Source: Cherax quadricarinatus
Lineage: Eukaryota > Arthropoda > Malacostraca > Decapoda > Parastacidae
Length of the DNA: 64,000 nt
Reading direction: 5' to 3'
Assembly (NCBI RefSeq): GCF_038502225.1
Contig: NC_091374.1
Coordinates: 8,571,151-8,635,150 of the forward strand
Part shown: one piece after another, positions 1 through 9,948 of the stretch
How positions within the stretch are numbered: the first letter of the stretch is position 1
Layout of the letters: every line of letters begins with the position of its first letter
The notes under the pieces: model-generated
What the model saw: only the letters and a program-made list of their open reading frames with translations
Told to the model about the DNA's origin: nothing
The model's database searches: none
Position numbers and translations under genes: made by a program

Positions 1-570
1 CAAATTAAAAAAAACCCGGCTGGGACACGTAGTGACTGTGCAACACAAGAGACGTTCAAATTTACACATATATCAATCGTGGTGCGAGGATAGGTTGAAC
101 AACCCTAAGTTATAAACTCTTCTCAAAGAGATGGTAATAAAAACACAATTTATATAAATAATAGTTGTATGCGATTGCACTTGCTGGCTGATTATTTTTA
201 AAGTCTATTGATTTAATTAGATTTATAGTCTATTGATTACACAAGTCATCAGTGCTACACCACCAACCCAAAATACTTAATTCTCTATAAGAGGGATTAA
301 AGTAAACTCAATGTATATACAATATATACACTAAGAGGTGTATATTTATATCCTGTGCCGCAGTTACCATGATTATTTATATCAATAATATTGGAAATTT
401 GCAGCATTTCTAAGCTAAATCTGTGTTACAGTAGCCCAAAGCTATATTATCACCAAGTTACAATATGTTAGTTGCACCTGTGTCCTTTTACCTAACATAT
501 TGTCGGTAATTCTACCAACATTTATACAAGTTACAATATCGTCAAACTACATTATCGTAAAGAATTTACA
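1..570. other. AT-rich flank of LINE copy 1, no gene seen
   Basis: I see no coding region, RNA gene or recognisable repeat here. The sequence is A+T rich, with short runs and near-repeats of the kind 'acaatat...'. It is the pre-insertion target DNA on the 3' side of the first LINE. Confidence 0.6.
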
Positions 571-582
571 ATATCACTAAAT
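571..582. repeat. Target-site duplication, 3' side of LINE copy 1
   Basis: ATATCACTAAAT sits directly before the T-run that is the minus-strand poly(A) tail of the LINE. The same 12 bases recur at 6243-6254 directly beyond the conserved 5' end of the element. Confidence 0.85.
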
Positions 583-718
583 TTTTTTTTTTATATTTTT
601 ATTTAGAACATAGGACAAATACAATAATGTATAAGAGTATAAAATTAAAAACCACACTAGATATTACAAAACCTCTAGTACACAATCCTGGTACATTTAA
701 AGAACACCATAGATAATG

Positions 719-850
719 GCCATGTTACAACCATATACATAACCCACAACCATATACATAACCATATACATAACCCACAACCATATACATAACCATATAC
801 ATAACCCACAACCATATACATAACCCACAACCATATACATAACCTACAAA
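719..850 (-). repeat. Tandem repeat inside the 3' UTR of LINE copy 1
   Basis: Repeats of the 11-mer ccatatacata, spaced by acc or acccacaa, occur about seven times. The matching place in copy 2 (about 9118-9155) has only two. The array therefore changes length between copies of the same LINE family. Confidence 0.85.
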
Positions 851-1569
851 CCCTCCTTTTACAATCATTATTGCCAGTGCAGACACAGCTGACACTTCTA
901 CCCCCCCCCGTATGTACAGTCGCCGTTCTAAATAACATACATTAATTATCCTAATGAATGGTCATACACTGACCTCATCAAAACCTTAATGAGTGTTTAC
1001 CTAAGAGTTGGTAGTGCATGAACAAGACAACATAAATTTACAGACTAAAACAGTTATGAAACATTACACTCCTATACACATACACTGTAATAAGTAGAAG
1101 AATATACACCACCAATATAATATCAAATATTAATGTTAACCATGAATTATAAACTTTCAAAACATTGCATATCGTGAAGTTCACACTCAAAATGCAAGAT
1201 AATACACCTCATCCTACATGTCGGTACAATACTAGGCTATGTACACATTTTAAAGAACCCAAGATTACAACATGAAAAAGTAATATCCAAATGGTCTATT
1301 ATGATTTTAGTAAGTTACCAACACTAAACTCCTTATAACATCTATCACGCCACATATAAACTTAACAAAACGTGTCACACATTCCACAAGACTTCATTTT
1401 ATGAGTAATTCAAGATCTCAGTGCCACACAACGCCACAACCATACACACACAGACGTATGGAACCATTCATAATACATACACGTCACTCCCTAAAACCCG
1501 CGCTCTACCCTAAAGTCTCTAACATACCGTTTGGTGCTATCACGGGGGGGAGTCCAGCCCCCTGTTGCC

Positions 1570-4500
1570 TTACCCCACCCGCAGTTGCAGCAACATTTGA
1601 ACAGTAAGACATCGATACTTTGCCGGGAAACTATTATCCCAACTTCTACCATATACGAGTTTATTTCTGCAATACGTTCTGTAGATACCTGCCGCAATTG
1701 CCCTGATCCTACCTGATCCCCCGGTTTCCCGCATACCCCACGAGATATAGAGGAAATCAGCCACCACGTACATTATTGCTCTTCGTACCTCACTTGATAC
1801 TCCGCTAACTTCCAATGTTAAGGCCCGTAAGGTTGAAATACTTCCCCCACTAAGAAAATCTAAAACCCGCCCCAACCACGAACGAACTTTGTCCAAGGTA
1901 TCACAAAAGTAGACAGCATGAAAAGCTGTTTCTTCAAGACCGCAACGCAAGCAATCCGCCTCCCTTACCAAACCCATCCTATTTAAGACCGATTTTGATG
2001 CTAAAATCCCCATGACAAATCTGTACACCAATTCACGAACCCTTGGTGCCAACTTAAGTTTACAAAATCCTTCCCATATTTCCCCCCAATTATACAGCGG
2101 AAAAACAGACAATCCCTGTACAATTTCCCTACGACAACATATGCTGACCATTTGCCCCACCTGGATCCGTTTCGCATTTCTCAACTTTAACAACAAACGC
2201 AGCATGTCCTCACACTCTATTAATCCCCTGCCGCTCCACCATTTACGCATTTCGATCATTACCCGACCCACCCGGATGCCCTTCTCACCGCCCGCCCTAA
2301 GGAACCGCTGCTTTACATAGAGGGCCTTCACCCGTGGCCCCAAAGCCAAGAGACCTAAACCCCCACGGCGAACATGGGTCATGACAACCTCCCGACTTAA
2401 CCAAGCCCTCCCGAAACCCCAAACATAACGTAAGACCCTTCTCTGCAGATCCTGAATATCCGTATCTCTTAAAGGGTACACCGCGGCCACACCCCATACT
2501 TTACTATAAACAAGTGTATTAACCACTACTGTCCTCTGTTGCAACGAGACATCCCCAGCTCTTAACCCCCGAAGTCGATCTAAAGCCTTGTTAACCACCA
2601 ATTCAGAGTTTACCCTTCGGCTCTCCCTCTCATCTGCCATGTACACGATGCCACATATTCTAAGTTGCACCACGACTGACCACCCATACCTTTCGCCCAA
2701 CCTCCCCCCCACCCATGTACCCACCTCCAATAATTTCGATTTTGCCTTGTTAACGCACATGCCTGACTCTGCCCCAAAAAACTCAACAATCCATCCCACG
2801 ATCTGCAAATCCTCCTCCCCTTTTAACAGAATTGTGGTATCATCTACGTACCCGACCACACGCGCTGCATGGTCACTGCTCAGCGTTCCACGCCTCAAAC
2901 CACCATCCACCAGCTCATAAAATGGGTTTTGCATACAAGCAAAAAGCAGCTGGGAGAGGGGGCACCCTTGCCTCAAACCCCTTTCCATACGGACCGGCTG
3001 ACCCAATTTACCGTTTACCTGTATGCGTACCATAGCCGTGGCATACAAGGTATCCACCCATCTTGCAATTCCCTCTCCAAAACCCTGCTTCAATAAAATA
3101 AGCCTCAATAAATCCCTATCAACACAGTCATAAGCATTTTGCCAGTCAAGCCCGAGGACACCCCCCCCTTGACATTCCTCCAAAAACTCCCTAATACGTA
3201 CATGTCCGTCCCTCATGCTCCTACCTGGTATGCCTAGCTGTCCCTCGTGAATAACCGACCCCATAACCTTCCTCATTCTGTTTCCTAAAACTTTTGCAAA
3301 GATTTTATAGTCAGAGCACATAAGAGATATTGCTCTATATGCACTCAGACCCCTCCCCCCTCCCTTTTTGGGCACCAACACAACTACCCCCGTACTTTGT
3401 GACATACCTAACCTCCCCTCCGTGAGCATGCAATTTAATACATCAACCAAACAATGCTTAATACTTCCCCAATGCGCCCTATAAAAATCATTCGAAATGC
3501 CATCTATACCTGGTGCCTTTCCTTTACTCATACTAAAAATCGCCTCCTCTACCTCCTCCACTCGAATGCTACCTTCTAGTACCGTTCTATCCCTGTCACT
3601 TATAACTTTTCTGAAATCCCTCCTCACCAGGCCGCCCTCATGGACCCCCCCTACTCCCCTCCGTAGCTTTTCCCCAAACCATAGATCAGCATAAAAACTC
3701 ATGCTGTCCGTGGTGAGGAGTACTTGACCCGGCAGGTAACCACCCAAACCCGTGCATACTTCCAATTGCAAGAGGGACGTCGCCTGTTGCCTGACCCTAA
3801 ATTTGCGCAAGACACAACCCGAAGGTTTGTCACCCCATAGCACTTCTTCCATACCTGCTCTGACTCTAACCGCATTGAAACGTTCATTGTGAATTTCTGC
3901 AAGTCGACTACGAAGATGTTCAATGTCGTCATACCGACTACTACTCCCGCCCCCCACATAGTAATCATTTAGCTGCCCCTCCAGATAGTTTTGCAGCCCA
4001 TACCTCCACCTCGCCTCCTCTTTTCCCCGCTTCTTATAATAACTCGCTATTCCAGGTTTGGCACGCGTTTCCCACCATTCCAACAAACATTCACCTGCCC
4101 GTCGCGTTTCCCAAATATCCTTCCACCAGTCCTGAAAAGCTGACCCATCCCCCTCCCCCTCCAATAGCCGCACGTTCAGTTTCCAATAACCTGGATAAAC
4201 CCTGATCATTCCATCCCAGTTCAAGTCCGCTAGCACTGCACGGTGATCTGAAAACCCCACATCAAAGGTCTGTACGTGCCCAACTCTAATCCCTTGTGTT
4301 ACATAAAGTCTATCCAGACGGGCCGCATAGCCCCTACGAACGAACGTATGCTCCACCCCCCACCCACCCCGCCCCACCACATCATAAACCCCTGCATCCC
4401 CCAGCAGATTCCGTAAGACAGGTAAAACGCACCCCGCCCCCCGCGGCTCAACATCGCCATGGCGGATAACGCAATTCCAATCCCCACCCATGACGGTAAT

Positions 4501-4896
4501 GAACGGCAAACCCCGAGTGTAAAACGTTAAAGCCTCCCTTACAAAGTCTACTTTAACTTTAGTGTTGCTGTCCGCTGGCATGTAAACGCCAATAAAACAA
4601 ACCCTCACCTCACCCCAGTACCCATCTACCCTCACCACCCTCCCACCTCCCCCCTCCTCCCATCTTAAGACACGCCAAGGGCTGGACTCCTTCACCGCTA
4701 TAGCTACCCCACCCTTTAATTTTAAAGAACTGCTAACATACATTCGGTAGCCTTTTAACCGTAACTCTCGCCCAAACTTATAATTGTGTTCTTGTATGAA
4801 ACATACGTCCACAGCATATCTGCGCAAGAACCACTCCATCCACACACACTTAAACTCTGCCCGCAGACCATTTACATTGATGGTAACACACTTGAA
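1570..4896 (-). CDS. LINE copy 1 ORF2: APE endonuclease / reverse transcriptase
   Basis: This polyprotein nicks the target DNA and reverse-transcribes the element RNA (target-primed reverse transcription). Reading from the first codon after ORF1, VTINVNGL occupies residues 4-11, the endonuclease glutamate is in QEHN (about residue 36), the DWN motif follows, then SDHRAV. Reverse transcriptase motif A is LDWQNAYDCVD (about 583), motif B is RQGCPLSQLLFA (about 640) and the catalytic YVDD is near 683. A CX2CX7HX4C zinc finger lies near 980. No frameshift or internal stop is seen. There is no ATG before the conserved endonuclease N-terminus. The first in-frame ATG is at 4837-4839, after VTINVNGL, so I begin the feature one base after the ORF1 stop. 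Initiation at that point is inferred. Confidence 0.9.
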   Translation of the reverse strand, partial: FKCVTINVNGLRAEFKCVWMEWFLRRYAVDVCFIQEHNYKFGRELRLKGYRMYVSSSLKLKGGVAIAVKESSPWRVLRWEEGGGGRVVRVDGYWGEVRVCFIGVYMPADSNTKVKVDFVREALTFYTRGLPFITVMGGDWNCVIRHGDVEPRGAGCVLPVLRNLLGDAGVYDVVGRGGWGVEHTFVRRGYAARLDRLYVTQGIRVGHVQTFDVGFSDHRAVLADLNWDGMIRVYPGYWKLNVRLLEGEGDGSAFQDWWKDIWETRRAGECLLEWWETRAKPGIASYYKKRGKEEARWRYGLQNYLEGQLNDYYVGGGSSSRYDDIEHLRSRLAEIHNERFNAVRVRAGMEEVLWGDKPSGCVLRKFRVRQQATSLLQLEVCTGLGGYLPGQVLLTTDSMSFYADLWFGEKLRRGVGGVHEGGLVRRDFRKVISDRDRTVLEGSIRVEEVEEAIFSMSKGKAPGIDGISNDFYRAHWGSIKHCLVDVLNCMLTEGRLGMSQSTGVVVLVPKKGGGRGLSAYRAISLMCSDYKIFAKVLGNRMRKVMGSVIHEGQLGIPGRSMRDGHVRIREFLEECQGGGVLGLDWQNAYDCVDRDLLRLILLKQGFGEGIARWVDTLYATAMVRIQVNGKLGQPVRMERGLRQGCPLSQLLFACMQNPFYELVDGGLRRGTLSSDHAARVVGYVDDTTILLKGEEDLQIVGWIVEFFGAESGMCVNKAKSKLLEVGTWVGGRLGERYGWSVVVQLRICGIVYMADERESRRVNSELVVNKALDRLRGLRAGDVSLQQRTVVVNTLVYSKVWGVAAVYPLRDTDIQDLQRRVLRYVWGFGRAWLSREVVMTHVRRGGLGLLALGPRVKALYVKQRFLRAGGEKGIRVGRVMIEMRKWWSGRGLIECEDMLRLLLKLRNAKRIQVGQMVSICCRREIVQGLSVFPLYNWGEIWEGFCKLKLAPRVRELVYRFVMGILASKSVLNRMGLVREADCLRCGLEETAFHAVYFCDTLDKVRSWLGRVLDFLSGGSISTLRALTLEVSGVSSEVRRAIMYVVADFLYISWGMRETGGSGRIRAIAAGIYRTYCRNKLVYGRSWDNSFPAKYRCLTVQMLLQLRVG

Positions 4897-4897
4897 T

Positions 4898-6151
4898 TCA
4901 CAAAGGAGGTTTTCCTCTATGCTTGTGGGTCTTTCCCGTTCCTACATGTACATTACACTGACCTCCTTTGACCTTTGACTTCCCAAGGCCCCCCTCACCC
5001 CCCCGTGCCCTACCCACATGCTGGGCGCTTGCCCCAACCCCGTCTGCAGGAGGCGCCTCCGCCACTTTCGACCATAATTTCTTCCCTGGACGCTGTCCCG
5101 GTGTCAGGACCTCGTCCATATCCGACACTCCTGCCGTCCGTTTGCGGGAACCAACTTCCACACACATCGCCTCACCAGACGAAGCCTCCTGGTGAACTTC
5201 CACCACCACCTCATGCATCCGTGTCATTGTAGGCACGTCCAGGTCTCCCATCTTTGGCGAATCATCCTTCACCACTTCTTGACTCTCAGGTGAAACGTCT
5301 GGGCTATGCTCTGCCCCATCCAGGAGATCGTTTAACACGTTCTCCAGCAAACTTTCCTGTGACAACCCCACAGGCTCCGTAGGCCCCACAGGTGGCGTGG
5401 GCACGTTTGTAGTGTCCACCGACAGGGTGGCGCACGCCATAGACTGCATCTCCTCTTGTTGTACTTCCTCACTCCAAAGCTTAGGTCCTTGTTCAGGCGA
5501 GGGACCAGTCTCCAGATCAAAGGCCTCGGTTCTTAGGACCACAGGAGAAGGTTCCCGGATACGTACAACCAGGCGTCTGGAGCACTGAGCAGCCATATGG
5601 TCATACGAGTTGCATAACCTGCATGTCTTACGTTGGCCCGCATAGTGAACAAAAACTTGGGTCCTGTAGTGCTCTAGATAAACGTAAGATGGAATCGGCT
5701 GTTTTAATGTCATCTTTAGGGTGCAGGAGCCTTCCGGGAGCCCCTCGTATGGGCCCTCCCTCCATACTCCCTTGGTCGCTGCATGTACCGTGCCGTATTT
5801 GCCAAAAACTTTCCGAATAACATACTCCTCCGCCTCGAAAGGCACGTTCCTTACTTTGACCCAGGTGACGTATGTGGAGACATCATGCAGACATACCTCT
5901 ACGGCTGAATTCACCACCATTTTTCTCTCTTGAAAAGCGTCCACAATCTTGGAGTAAAAGCCGGCATTTGCGAATTTTACAAAAAACCTCGACATCCCAT
6001 TGAGAGCCACACCATATAATTCCTCAGTGGGGATGCCATAGACGTCGCGAATGATGGTAGGCAACAAGACATGCATCGTTGCACCACTGAGAGAGCCACG
6101 AATAAATTCCACACAGACTGTGTTTACTCTTCTACCTTGACGATCCGCCAT
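4898..6151 (-). CDS. LINE copy 1 ORF1: zinc-knuckle nucleic-acid-binding protein
   Basis: 417 aa starting MADRQGRRVNTV. An upstream ATG at 6242-6244 is in frame, but MADR is chosen because copy 2 starts at the equivalent MADRLYRRINTV. The N-terminal half contains an RRM-like stretch (VKVRNVPFEAEEYVIRKVF). A CX2CX4HX4C zinc knuckle (CRLCNSYDHMAAQC) lies near residue 190. The C-terminal half is acidic and Pro/Glu-rich and ends basic in HRGKPPL. ORF1 proteins of this kind package element RNA into ribonucleoproteins. The TGA stop is separated from the ORF2 reading by one base. Confidence 0.88.
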   Translation of the reverse strand: MADRQGRRVNTVCVEFIRGSLSGATMHVLLPTIIRDVYGIPTEELYGVALNGMSRFFVKFANAGFYSKIVDAFQERKMVVNSAVEVCLHDVSTYVTWVKVRNVPFEAEEYVIRKVFGKYGTVHAATKGVWREGPYEGLPEGSCTLKMTLKQPIPSYVYLEHYRTQVFVHYAGQRKTCRLCNSYDHMAAQCSRRLVVRIREPSPVVLRTEAFDLETGPSPEQGPKLWSEEVQQEEMQSMACATLSVDTTNVPTPPVGPTEPVGLSQESLLENVLNDLLDGAEHSPDVSPESQEVVKDDSPKMGDLDVPTMTRMHEVVVEVHQEASSGEAMCVEVGSRKRTAGVSDMDEVLTPGQRPGKKLWSKVAEAPPADGVGASAQHVGRARGGEGGLGKSKVKGGQCNVHVGTGKTHKHRGKPPL

Positions 6152-6242
6152 CTTGCGTACTGTAGTACACGGTTCGCCACCAGGTGTAAGCAAGAGCAGG
6201 CTCAGAAAGCGTCCTCTCAGCCCGCAGGGTGAGAGACGATTC
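6141..6242 (-). promoter_or_regulatory. LINE copy 1 5' UTR with YY1-like motif over the ORF1 start
   Basis: This 91-nt leader aligns with 14530-14623 of copy 2. Blocks such as GAGAGGACGCTT and CACCTGGTG are conserved or nearly so. The ORF1 start is embedded in CAAGATGGCGG in both copies, a good match to the YY1 core AANATGGCGGC. A promoter inside the transcribed leader is expected for a non-LTR element, but none is demonstrated here. Confidence 0.55.
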
Positions 6243-6254
6243 ATATCACTAAAT
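6243..6254. repeat. Target-site duplication, 5' side of LINE copy 1
   Basis: ATATCACTAAAT, identical to 571-582. It follows the last shared 5' UTR block (minus-strand start near TCGTCTCTC). Confidence 0.85.
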
Positions 6255-6870
6255 GTAGCAAAATATTATTCCACAATTTTAATATTTTTTGGAGTAAATA
6301 CCACAAACGATTATCCGAAAATACTTTCATTCTTTTATTGCCATTCTGAATCTGTTAGTATCGATATTCTATTAACGACCTGACCTGCGTACTCACCTGG
6401 CTAACCTGGTGCCATATGGCAACATGGTGACACACTGGTCTAGCGCAGTACCAAGTAACACTAGGGTAGGCTGGTACCCAACACCATCAGTTTTTTTTTT
6501 TTTATCCAGCAGGTCAGAGCTCAAATAGCTCAATTATAGATTTGGGTAAAGATTCCATCGCGCAGTTATACATCATTGATTCCTGGGCCAGTTTCAACTG
6601 CCTCGTGTAGTTACACGGGAACACAACCAATTGATTTATCCTTTAACTCAGGACATGCAGAGCGCTTTTTTTTTTATTTGGACTGCCTTGAGGAAATGCC
6701 TGATAGGTCAATAGGAAGGCAGAGTTATGAGCTAAGATAAATGCCTCAAGGCCAACCCAGGGGCCGTGCATGTGATAATGTTCTTCATATTATTATAGTT
6801 AGGGGAAAGCGCTAGATCCGTTGAATTCATAGAGTAATATTCTTCATTGACAAACTAGAGATACTGAACA
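6255..6870. other. Intergenic stretch, no gene seen
   Basis: Two short T-runs (about 6491-6503 and 6667-6675) could be remnants of retroposed tails. I recognise no ORF or repeat family. Confidence 0.5.
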
Positions 6871-6875
6871 TATAT

Positions 6876-7060
6876 ATCGTGCCTAATAAGCCAAACTGCC
6901 CTTAAATTGAATTTTTCCCAAACTTTCTTTTAAGAATTGATATAATGTTTCAATTGAATATATATAGTAGAAATATTAATTTTGCACCAAACCTAATTTA
7001 GAGACCTCCCCTCACCTAATCTAATGTTATTTAAGTTGATTTAATACTTAAAAATCTATG
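6876..7060. mobile_element. Degraded fragment related to the TCGTGCC MITE family
   Basis: It starts in a short TA tract with TCGTGCCTAATAAGCC, close to the terminal repeat of the complete MITE at 60282-60578 (TCGTGCCGAATAAGTAAAAC). The interior shares the A+T-rich style. No opposite terminal repeat is found, so it is truncated or diverged. Confidence 0.5.
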
Positions 7061-7114
7061 AAACATATTTTTTAATTATGTCCATATTGATTTTGGCAGA
7101 TATTTTGCATATAT

Positions 7115-7262
7115 ATATTATTGTAACCACGATCGAGTGGTATTGAATCAAATATAACACTGCGACTAGCCGAGGATTCGAACCCTTGTCGTTTTGGCCC
7201 GCCTCATGGAGACCGAAAATCACACATGACGCTCTAACCCACAGGACCACCAAATCCTGCAA
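7115..7262 (-). mobile_element. tRNA-derived SINE, copy 1 of a tandem pair
   Basis: On the minus strand an A-box-like GGTCCTGTGGGTTAGAGCG is followed by a B box GGGTTCGAATCC. The spacing resembles a tRNA with an enlarged middle. It ends in a segment beginning cactcg near a TA-rich tract. A related copy with the same orientation lies at 7385-7520. This is a Pol III-type retroposon, not a functional tRNA: the acceptor ends do not pair well. Confidence 0.7.
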
Positions 7263-7384
7263 GAATCAAACACCCAGCAGAGCTAGGTGTTTTACCGTGA
7301 TCCGAGGACATACGGTGGGTGGGTGTCTCAGAGCTAGTTTCATTCTACTCCCCGTTTGGTATACTAGCCTCCATGAGTAGTATA

Positions 7385-7520
7385 TATATTATTGTAACCA
7401 CAGACGAGTGGTATTTAGTCAATAACAACACTGTGACTAGCGAAGGACTCGAACCCATATTGTTTTGGCTCGCCTCATGGTGAGTGAAAATCACATGACG
7501 CTCTAACCCACATCCCAACC
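7385..7520 (-). mobile_element. tRNA-derived SINE, copy 2 of a tandem pair
   Basis: It shares attattgtaaccac, the gtggtatt block, the inverted B box and gacgctctaacccaca with 7115-7262. It differs by substitutions and small indels, so both descend from one SINE family. The A-box end is truncated near 7518. Confidence 0.68.
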
Positions 7521-7539
7521 CAATACCTAACTGAGGCAC

Positions 7540-8524
7540 ATTTCAGAGATGAAACTTTGGAGGACGTTTTGGTACTGTGTTATGTATTCTTCAACAGCTA
7601 CTTCTCTCTTAATGCATGTAGAAACGCCATGTGAAGGTTGGTTTAAAGGTTATCACAGCTGGTATCAATAAAGGTTAAACCTTAATGGTATGAGTTTCAG
7701 GCTTTCTTTTTTCGCTGCTATAATAATTATATCTGGACAAAATTGTGACTTATTCTCTATCTCTGCCTAACAATCCTCATCAACATCATCCTTAATAAGC
7801 TTGCACATACATAGTTCACATACACTTTCATAAACAATTATATACGCACCTTGTACTCACACACACCTATATACACACTTTCATTTCCACCTTCACCATA
7901 CCTGTTAATTAGTTATTCAGATCATGTAATTGGTAAATTCCATGCTCGTTAACTGGTTATTTATGCCTTTTCATACTACTAACTGCCTATTCACAACAAA
8001 TATTGTTCACCTCAATACTCACTGGATCTAAATGGCATACTGTCGACGATATTGAAAAAAAAGACACTGCAGAGTAGGTTTTATCGAGACAATGTTTTGC
8101 TTTATCATGGAACATTTATGATTTGATGCTCTTAACAAAGAGAAACGTGATCCATACAAGTGTTTTTCAAAGTGAATCTTGAACATATTACACTGCTTGG
8201 TCACCCCCTTATGAGCTGCTGTCACCACTTACAATTCACCTTATTCAGATTATTATCAACCAATATAGAGTAATTATTCATAGCTACCAAACTTAACTTA
8301 CATAATGATGCCTAATTTTCCATACCCACTGACTGGATGGTTCCACTCGTCACTTGAAAATGTAATTCCTTCAAAAAAAAATAGTTCATATCCCTTACAC
8401 GCTCTATTCTTACACTAACCGCATCCATCAATCCATCACATTCTCTAACCCATAAGTACCACATAAAGTGGTCACATCATTACTGCAAGGATTATTTATC
8501 AACTACCACTTAAACTACCCAAAT
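7540..8524. other. Intergenic stretch, no gene seen
   Basis: A+T-rich sequence with short CA-rich runs (7855-7880). No convincing ORF, RNA gene or repeat family is visible. Confidence 0.5.
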
Positions 8525-8533
8525 ACCACCATT
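8525..8533. repeat. Target-site duplication, 3' side of LINE copy 2
   Basis: ACCACCATT precedes the T-run (minus-strand poly(A)) of the second LINE and recurs at 14624-14632 beyond its 5' end. Confidence 0.75.
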
Positions 8534-8768
8534 TTTTTTTTATATTTTATTTAAAAAACTGCATATACATAATACATTGTATTACTTACAAAACAAACCA
8601 CAGTGAAAATAAATAAAAAGTACATACAGTGAACTTCATACCTCTCCGAACATGAAATTAAACACCAACATTACAAAATAGTCAATAAACCAACCACATC
8701 CACTGTAACTTTATAGAAGTACTTAGTATTGATGACAATACATACATACACATACATATATTTACTCA

Positions 8769-8770
8769 TA

Positions 8771-8802
<32 letters not shown>

Positions 8803-8845
8803 CACATACACACACACACACACACACATACATATATGTTAATTA
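8769..8845. repeat. Compound (TA)n-(CA)n microsatellite in the LINE copy 2 3' UTR
   Basis: Alternating TA then CA dinucleotides within the segment absent from copy 1. Confidence 0.85.
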
Positions 8846-9948
8846 AATTAATATACAACTCAGATCGGTATACAGAACAAATACATATAGTTTACTTCCA
8901 TGTCACAAGTACTTGGCTAAACAGGAGCACCATACCTAACACATACACCAGAATATTGAAAACCCAACCTTCCACATCCTTACAATACAGAATTTTATAA
9001 ACAGAGCAAATAAAATAATGATTATAGTATAAAATTAAAAACCATACTAGGTATTACAAAACCTCTAGTACACAATCCCGGTACATTTTAAGAACACTAT
9101 AGATCAAGGCCATATTACAACCATATACATAACCCCACAACCATATACATAACCTATAAACCCTCCTTTTATAATAATCATTATTACCAGTGCAGACACA
9201 GCTGACACTTCTACCCCCCCTCTCCCCGTTTGTACAGTCCCCGTTCTAAATAACATACATTGAATTATCCTAATGAAAGGTCATACCCTGACCTCATCAA
9301 ACCTAAAAGTTGGTAGTGCATGAACAAGACAAAAACACAAAATTCACAGACTAAAACAGATATGAAACATTACATTCCTAGACACATACACTGTAATAAG
9401 TAGAAGTATATACACCACCAATATGATATCAAATATTAATGTTAACCATGAATTACAAACATTCAAAACATTTGCATATAGTGTAGTTCACACTCAAAAT
9501 ACAAGATAATACACCACATGCCATAGTAGCGGTACAATACTAGGCTATGTAAATAATTTAAAGAACCCGAGACTTAAATAAAACCAGAGTAGTTATAAGA
9601 CTAAGGCTGCTGTAATGTGCCAGTCCCAAAAGAACTGACACGTATCTCAGAAAAATTTTGTGTTGATACCAACGTGTCAATCTAATTACTTAAAAACGAG
9701 ATCCTAAGGGCTCGGTATCCTGGCTTTCGAGGAAATTTTAAACCCAGTGAACATAACCATCAGGCTTAGAAAAGTAACCCTGGAAACCACACTTATATCT
9801 CACTATGACAAACATTCTCTTGAAACATGGCTTACCATCCATACCTAATTCTCACTACCTTCCTCTTACACACATCAGTTCCAGATAAACCAAAAACAAC
9901 CCCCCCCCTTTACATCCCCCCATAAGGAGACCACTCCTTTGTCCATCC

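Larger units (their letters stand above)
583..6242 (-). mobile_element. Nearly full-length L1/Tx1-like non-LTR retrotransposon, copy 1
   Basis: About 5.66 kb on the minus strand: a 91-nt 5' UTR, ORF1 (417 aa), ORF2 (about 1,108 aa), a 3' UTR of about 1 kb and a short A tail. Both ORFs are open along their full length, which suggests a young and possibly mobile copy. Flanking 12-bp duplications fix both ends. ORF2 has an APE-type endonuclease and a reverse transcriptase. The block reading YRAISLMCSDYKIFAKVL looks most like the L1/Tx1 group. The clade call is from recalled motifs; a phylogeny could move it. Confidence 0.88.

Noticed and set aside
2012..3096. Plus-strand open frames inside LINE copy 1
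   Set aside because: They are antisense to a clearly coding ORF2.
7115..7262. Functional tRNA genes at the SINE heads
   Set aside because: The A/B-box regions are enlarged or lack paired acceptor stems, and they continue into SINE bodies.
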